This document shows, one piece after another, positions 61,146 to 64,000 of a DNA stretch of 64,000 nt. Each line of letters opens with the position of its first letter. The first letter of the stretch is position 1. Below the pieces are notes generated by a model. That model saw only the letters and a list, made by a program, of their open reading frames with translations, was not told where the DNA came from and did not search any database. Source of the DNA: Anaerolineales bacterium. Lineage in GTDB: Bacteria > Chloroflexota > Anaerolineae > Anaerolineales > UBA11579. Both the position numbers and the translations under genes were made by a program. Location of the stretch: the NCBI GenBank assembly GCA_025808555.1, contig CP075526.1:494387-558386 (forward strand). The letters are read 5' to 3'.

Positions 61146-61188
61146 AGAATCCTTTGCAATCAAGGTCGCAAAGGATTCTTTTTGAATC
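61146..61188 (+). promoter_or_regulatory. Leader terminator with overlapping anti-terminator stem
   Basis: 12-base perfect stem AGAATCCTTTGC / GCAAAGGATTCT (61146-61179) followed by TTTTT, about ten bases into the transcript. GATTC-TTTTT-GAATC (61174-61188) uses the 3' arm of that stem, so the two structures exclude each other. This is the arrangement of a transcription attenuator ahead of yceD and rpoD. Confidence 0.55.
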
Positions 61189-61234
61189 AGGACGCTAAAT
61201 TTCGCACAAACCGGCCCTCCACTTTTCCCTAACT

Positions 61235-61783
61235 ATGGCTAAAAGCAACCCTCTACGCATAAATGTAGGCTTCCTGGTCAAAGCCGATGCCGGTTACAGC
61301 CGCACCATCGAGTTCGACGTGGGCGAAATGGTGCTCTCCGATGATTTCACCGTGACCGACCTCAAGGGTGCGGTGACCTTTGGCCGCACCCCCCAGGGCC
61401 TCGTCGCCCAGGTCAACCTCAGCGGCCGCACCGCCGCCGACTGTGCCCGCTGCCTCGACCCCTTTGAGCTGGCCATCGCCACCGATTTCACCGAGCTGTA
61501 CGCCTTCGACGAGCGCTCGGTGACCGAATCCCATCTGCTCGTGCCACCCAGCCACCAAATTGACCTGGCCCCGCTGGCCCGCGAGTACCTGCTACTGGAT
61601 ATGCCCATCACCCCGCTGTGCCGGCCAGACTGCAAGGGCCTGTGCAGCGAGTGCGGTGCCAACCTGAACCACACCGATTGCGGCCACACCCAGGCCACCG
61701 CCGATGCTCCACCCACCCCGGACGACGAGGCCGCCGACCCGCGCTTCGCCGCCCTCAAAGACCTGCTGGACCCGAAAGAGTAG
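61235..61783 (+). CDS. yceD: DUF177/YceD-family protein
   Basis: 182 residues. RTAADCARCLDPFELAI and the C-terminal Cys cluster PLCRPDCKGLCSECGANLNH give the family's two Cys motifs. YceD usually precedes rpmF and is linked to 23S rRNA/ribosome assembly; here no rpmF follows, and the next gene is rpoD 36 bases downstream. The ATG follows a 100-base leader with an attenuator-like structure. Confidence 0.85.
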   Translation: MAKSNPLRINVGFLVKADAGYSRTIEFDVGEMVLSDDFTVTDLKGAVTFGRTPQGLVAQVNLSGRTAADCARCLDPFELAIATDFTELYAFDERSVTESHLLVPPSHQIDLAPLAREYLLLDMPITPLCRPDCKGLCSECGANLNHTDCGHTQATADAPPTPDDEAADPRFAALKDLLDPKE

Positions 61784-61819
61784 CTCGGTAGCGTACTTGA
61801 GCCACCGCAAGGAGGAGTT

Positions 61820-62977
61820 ATGTCTTTTCAGTCCCATCCTGATGACGACGCACCGGAGCAGCCGGTGATGTTCGAGGACAACCCGCTCGAGGAGCTGGCC
61901 AATAACACCAGCCCCGGCGGCTTCATGCCGGATGAGATGCAGGATTTTGAGCGTCTGCGCTGGCACTACGCCAACGATGAAGACGCCGATGACGACAGCC
62001 TGGCCACCCTCGGCACCACGGAGCCGGATGCGGACGCCGCCGAAGCGTACGAACTGCCGCCCGACGAGGTCATTGACACCGTAGGCCTATACCTGAAGGA
62101 AATGTCGGCCGTGCCCCTGCTCAACATGGAGCAGGAGGTCAGCCTGGCCAAGCGCATCGAGGCCGCCAAGAAAGCGCTGGCCCAACTCAAGAAGCTGCAA
62201 GGCAAGGATTCGAAACGCGCTCAGCTTGAAGCCATCGTGGAAGATGGCCGCCAGGCGCGCGACCATCTCATCCGCGCCAATACGCGCCTGGTGGTCAGCA
62301 TCGCCAAGAAGTACATGAGCCGCGGCGTACCCTTCCTCGACCTGATTCAGGAGGGCAACCTGGGCCTGATGAAAGCGGTCAGCAAGTTTGATCACCGCCG
62401 CGGCTTCCGCTTCTCCACCTATGCCACCTGGTGGATCCGCCAGACCATTACCCGCGCCATTGCCGATCAGGGGCGCACCATCCGTGTGCCGGTGCACATG
62501 ATCGATCGCATTCGCCTGCTGTACAAGACCGCCCACACGCTGGAGCAGAAGAACGGCCAGCCGCCCTCATTGGATGAACTGGCCAAAGAGATGAAAGAGG
62601 ACGTGGGCAAGATCGATTGGATGCTGCGCGTCAGCTGGCTGCCGCTCTCGCTCGAGAGCCCGGTCGGCGACGAGGAAGACTCCGAGCTGGGCATGTTCGT
62701 CGAAGACGAGAACAGCCCCAGCCCCAGCCAGACCGCCTACAAGAACATGATGGAGCAGAAGGTGCACGAAGTGCTCGGTACGCTCAGCCCGCGTGAAGCC
62801 CGCATCCTGCGCCTGCGCTTCGGCCTCGAGAACGGGCGCTACTACACCCTCGAAGAAGTCGGCGAGAAGTTTGGCCTCACCCGTGAGCGCATCCGCCAGA
62901 TCGAGGGCAAAGCCTTGCGCCGCCTGCGCCACCCGCTACGCGCCCGCCAACTACGCGATTACATTCAGGGCACCTAG
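61820..62977 (+). CDS. rpoD: Primary-type RNA polymerase sigma factor
   Basis: 385 residues; AAGGAGG before ATG. Acidic N-terminal part, region 1.2 (VGLYLKEMSAVPLLNMEQEV), region 2 (LVVSIAKKYMSRGVPFLDL, FRFSTYATWWIRQTITRAI), region 3, and region 4 ending LTRERIRQIEGKALRRLRHP. Shorter than E. coli RpoD because the large non-conserved insert is small. Co-transcribed with yceD. It should recognise the TTGACA/TATAAT promoters of the window. Confidence 0.93.
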   Translation: MSFQSHPDDDAPEQPVMFEDNPLEELANNTSPGGFMPDEMQDFERLRWHYANDEDADDDSLATLGTTEPDADAAEAYELPPDEVIDTVGLYLKEMSAVPLLNMEQEVSLAKRIEAAKKALAQLKKLQGKDSKRAQLEAIVEDGRQARDHLIRANTRLVVSIAKKYMSRGVPFLDLIQEGNLGLMKAVSKFDHRRGFRFSTYATWWIRQTITRAIADQGRTIRVPVHMIDRIRLLYKTAHTLEQKNGQPPSLDELAKEMKEDVGKIDWMLRVSWLPLSLESPVGDEEDSELGMFVEDENSPSPSQTAYKNMMEQKVHEVLGTLSPREARILRLRFGLENGRYYTLEEVGEKFGLTRERIRQIEGKALRRLRHPLRARQLRDYIQGT

Positions 62978-62996
62978 CCCCGCAACTGCGCAAAAC

Positions 62997-63028
62997 AAAA
63001 AAGCCGCTCGCACGAGCGGCTTTTTTTT
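62997..63028 (+). terminator. Intrinsic terminator
   Basis: AAAAAGCCGCT-cgcacg-AGCGGCTTTTTTTT after rpoD. Confidence 0.88.
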
Positions 63029-63136
63029 ACATCTAGCTCGCACTATCTAGGCTCACTGGGATAGATGGTAAGAATGCAGCACGGCAGACCGACTAAGTAC
63101 AAAGTAGGCAAGGTATACTAGTGCGAAAGGTAACAA

Positions 63137-63796
63137 ATGACTGAGGCAAGCACCCAAGTATTGGACATAACTCCCGCAGCCAGCGAGAAGATCGCTGAGC
63201 TGATTCGCACCCGCGGCAAAGAGGGGCTGGCGGTGCGCGTAGGCATCCGTGGCACGCTGCCTGGCGGCGGCTATCAGACTGAGTTCAAGTTCCAGGAACG
63301 TACCAACGCCACCCCTGAAGACATCATTCAACCCGCCGGCGAGTTTGATTTTCTATTCGCGCCCGATGTGGCCGATAAGGTCAAGGGATGCCGTGTCGAC
63401 TACGACGATCAGCGCTATGCGGCGGGTTTCAACATCGAGTACCCGCCCACCCCGTTCGGTCCCCCGGCCGAGCGCGTGCGTACCGATTGGACTGAGCCGC
63501 TGGCGATTCAAGTGCAGCAAGTCATCAACGATTTCATCAACCCCGGCGTGGCCGGGCACGGTGGCTGGGTGTTATTGACCGATGTGAAGAACACATCGGT
63601 CTATGTAGAGATGGGCGGCGGCTGCCAGGGCTGCGGCCTCTCAGCCGTAACCCTACGCCAGGGCATCGAGCGCGCCATTATGGATGCGGTGCCTGAAGTG
63701 AAAGAAGTCATCGACATCACCGAACACGGTGAGGGCGAGAACCCGTATTACTCGCAAGAGGCCGCCCAAGGCATGGGTGCATCCCCATTAGCCTAG
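63137..63796 (+). CDS. nfuA: NfuA-like iron-sulfur carrier, A-type domain fused to Nfu domain
   Basis: 219 residues. Residues 1-100 resemble the HesB/IscA fold (LDITPAASEKIAELIRTRG, AVRVGIRGTLPGGGYQ) but have no cluster-binding Cys, as in E. coli NfuA. The C-terminal Nfu domain has the active CxxC in GGGCQGCGLSAVTLRQGIE. It receives and delivers Fe-S clusters. The ATG is preceded by AAAGGTAAC. Own terminator. Confidence 0.9.
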   Translation: MTEASTQVLDITPAASEKIAELIRTRGKEGLAVRVGIRGTLPGGGYQTEFKFQERTNATPEDIIQPAGEFDFLFAPDVADKVKGCRVDYDDQRYAAGFNIEYPPTPFGPPAERVRTDWTEPLAIQVQQVINDFINPGVAGHGGWVLLTDVKNTSVYVEMGGGCQGCGLSAVTLRQGIERAIMDAVPEVKEVIDITEHGEGENPYYSQEAAQGMGASPLA

Positions 63797-63816
63797 CTAA
63801 AAAAGGCTAAACAAAT

Positions 63817-63845
63817 AAAGAGCACAAAGGTACTTTGTGCTCTTT
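63817..63845. terminator. Bidirectional intrinsic terminator
   Basis: AAAGAGCACAAAG-gta-CTTTGTGCTCTTTTT between nfuA and the convergent gene at the right edge. Confidence 0.88.
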
Positions 63846-63880
63846 TTGTTTAACCGGACAGGACTAGATGTTGGCGACGG

Positions 63881-64000
63881 CTACCTAAACACTAGCCAGT
63901 ATTCTCCATTGGCGCGCTGCATCAGCTTGAACTCGATGAGGCCACGACGCAGGCTGGCCGTATCCGCGTGTAGGCGGCTCAGAATTTTGTTGACCTCGTT
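63881..64000 (-). CDS. C-terminal end of a DUF2087-like protein, partial
   Basis: The last 39 codons are open and end in TAG: NEVNKILSRLHADTASLRR, then LIEFKLMQRANGEYWLVFR. The pattern 'hadtasLRRgLiefklmqR.ngeYw' is that of DUF2087 domains, often attached to ArsR- or LuxR-type regulators. The N-terminal part is outside the window. Confidence 0.6.
   Translation of the reverse strand, partial: NEVNKILSRLHADTASLRRGLIEFKLMQRANGEYWLVFR

Overview
The window reads as a piece of chromosome from a high-GC bacterium, most likely a Chloroflexota member of the Anaerolineae type. This is inferred from many secreted lipoproteins with Thr/Pro-rich linkers behind a lipobox, a copper nitrite reductase carrying an extra cupredoxin domain, paired membrane GGDEF/HD-GYP proteins and sparse operons. 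No rRNA, tRNA, CRISPR array or insertion-sequence transposase was recognised. Several genes seem to be transcribed without a leader: a -10 hexamer sits 5-8 bases before the ATG.

Layout. 0-2.8 kb: two virion genes (tail-like and connector-like), minus strand. 2.8-9.1 kb: an AT-richer stack of truncated RHS toxin tips and small immunity-like membrane proteins, with a 503-bp direct repeat. 9.25-10.8 kb: major capsid and scaffold-like genes. 11-19.6 kb: membrane protein, a PotD-PotB-PotC-PotA polyamine transporter, an NnrS-like protein, nirK and an acetyltransferase. 19.95-22.4 kb: portal gene and a Doc-type toxin-antitoxin pair. 22.5-26.9 kb: rhomboid protease, broken PAS gene, typA and a lipoprotein. 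27.1-28.5 kb: large terminase. 28.6-40.1 kb: two Pr6Pr-type membrane proteins with basic tails, acetyltransferase, two GGDEF proteins, hydrolase, histidine kinase, cobalamin adenosyltransferase and a glycosyltransferase. 40.2-40.8 kb: an HTH/small-terminase-like gene under a LexA-like operator, plus a small partner. 40.8-64 kb: mostly host genes (metalloproteases, FHA-GAF-cyclase, thioesterase, trmB, modB, HD-GYP, two cold-shock genes, a sigma/DUF5667-like operon, three tandem paralogous lipoproteins, RdgB, yceD-rpoD, NfuA).

The main observation is that the phage late genes are not in one prophage. Read from right to left they occur as regulator/TerS candidate (40.2 kb), TerL (27.1), portal (21.7), scaffold (10.8), capsid (10.4), connector (2.8) and tail (2.0). 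This is the canonical order of a phage packaging/head operon, but the modules are separated by intact host genes. Each listed ORF is open, and six of them share the same unusual ribosome-binding leader (a run of five or six G followed by A, just before the start). The order, the shared leader and the SOS-like operator together suggest one ancestral phage late operon that has been broken up and kept, possibly a domesticated particle or gene-transfer-agent-like system. That function is inference. The RHS tip/immunity stack lies inside this module, between the capsid and connector genes.
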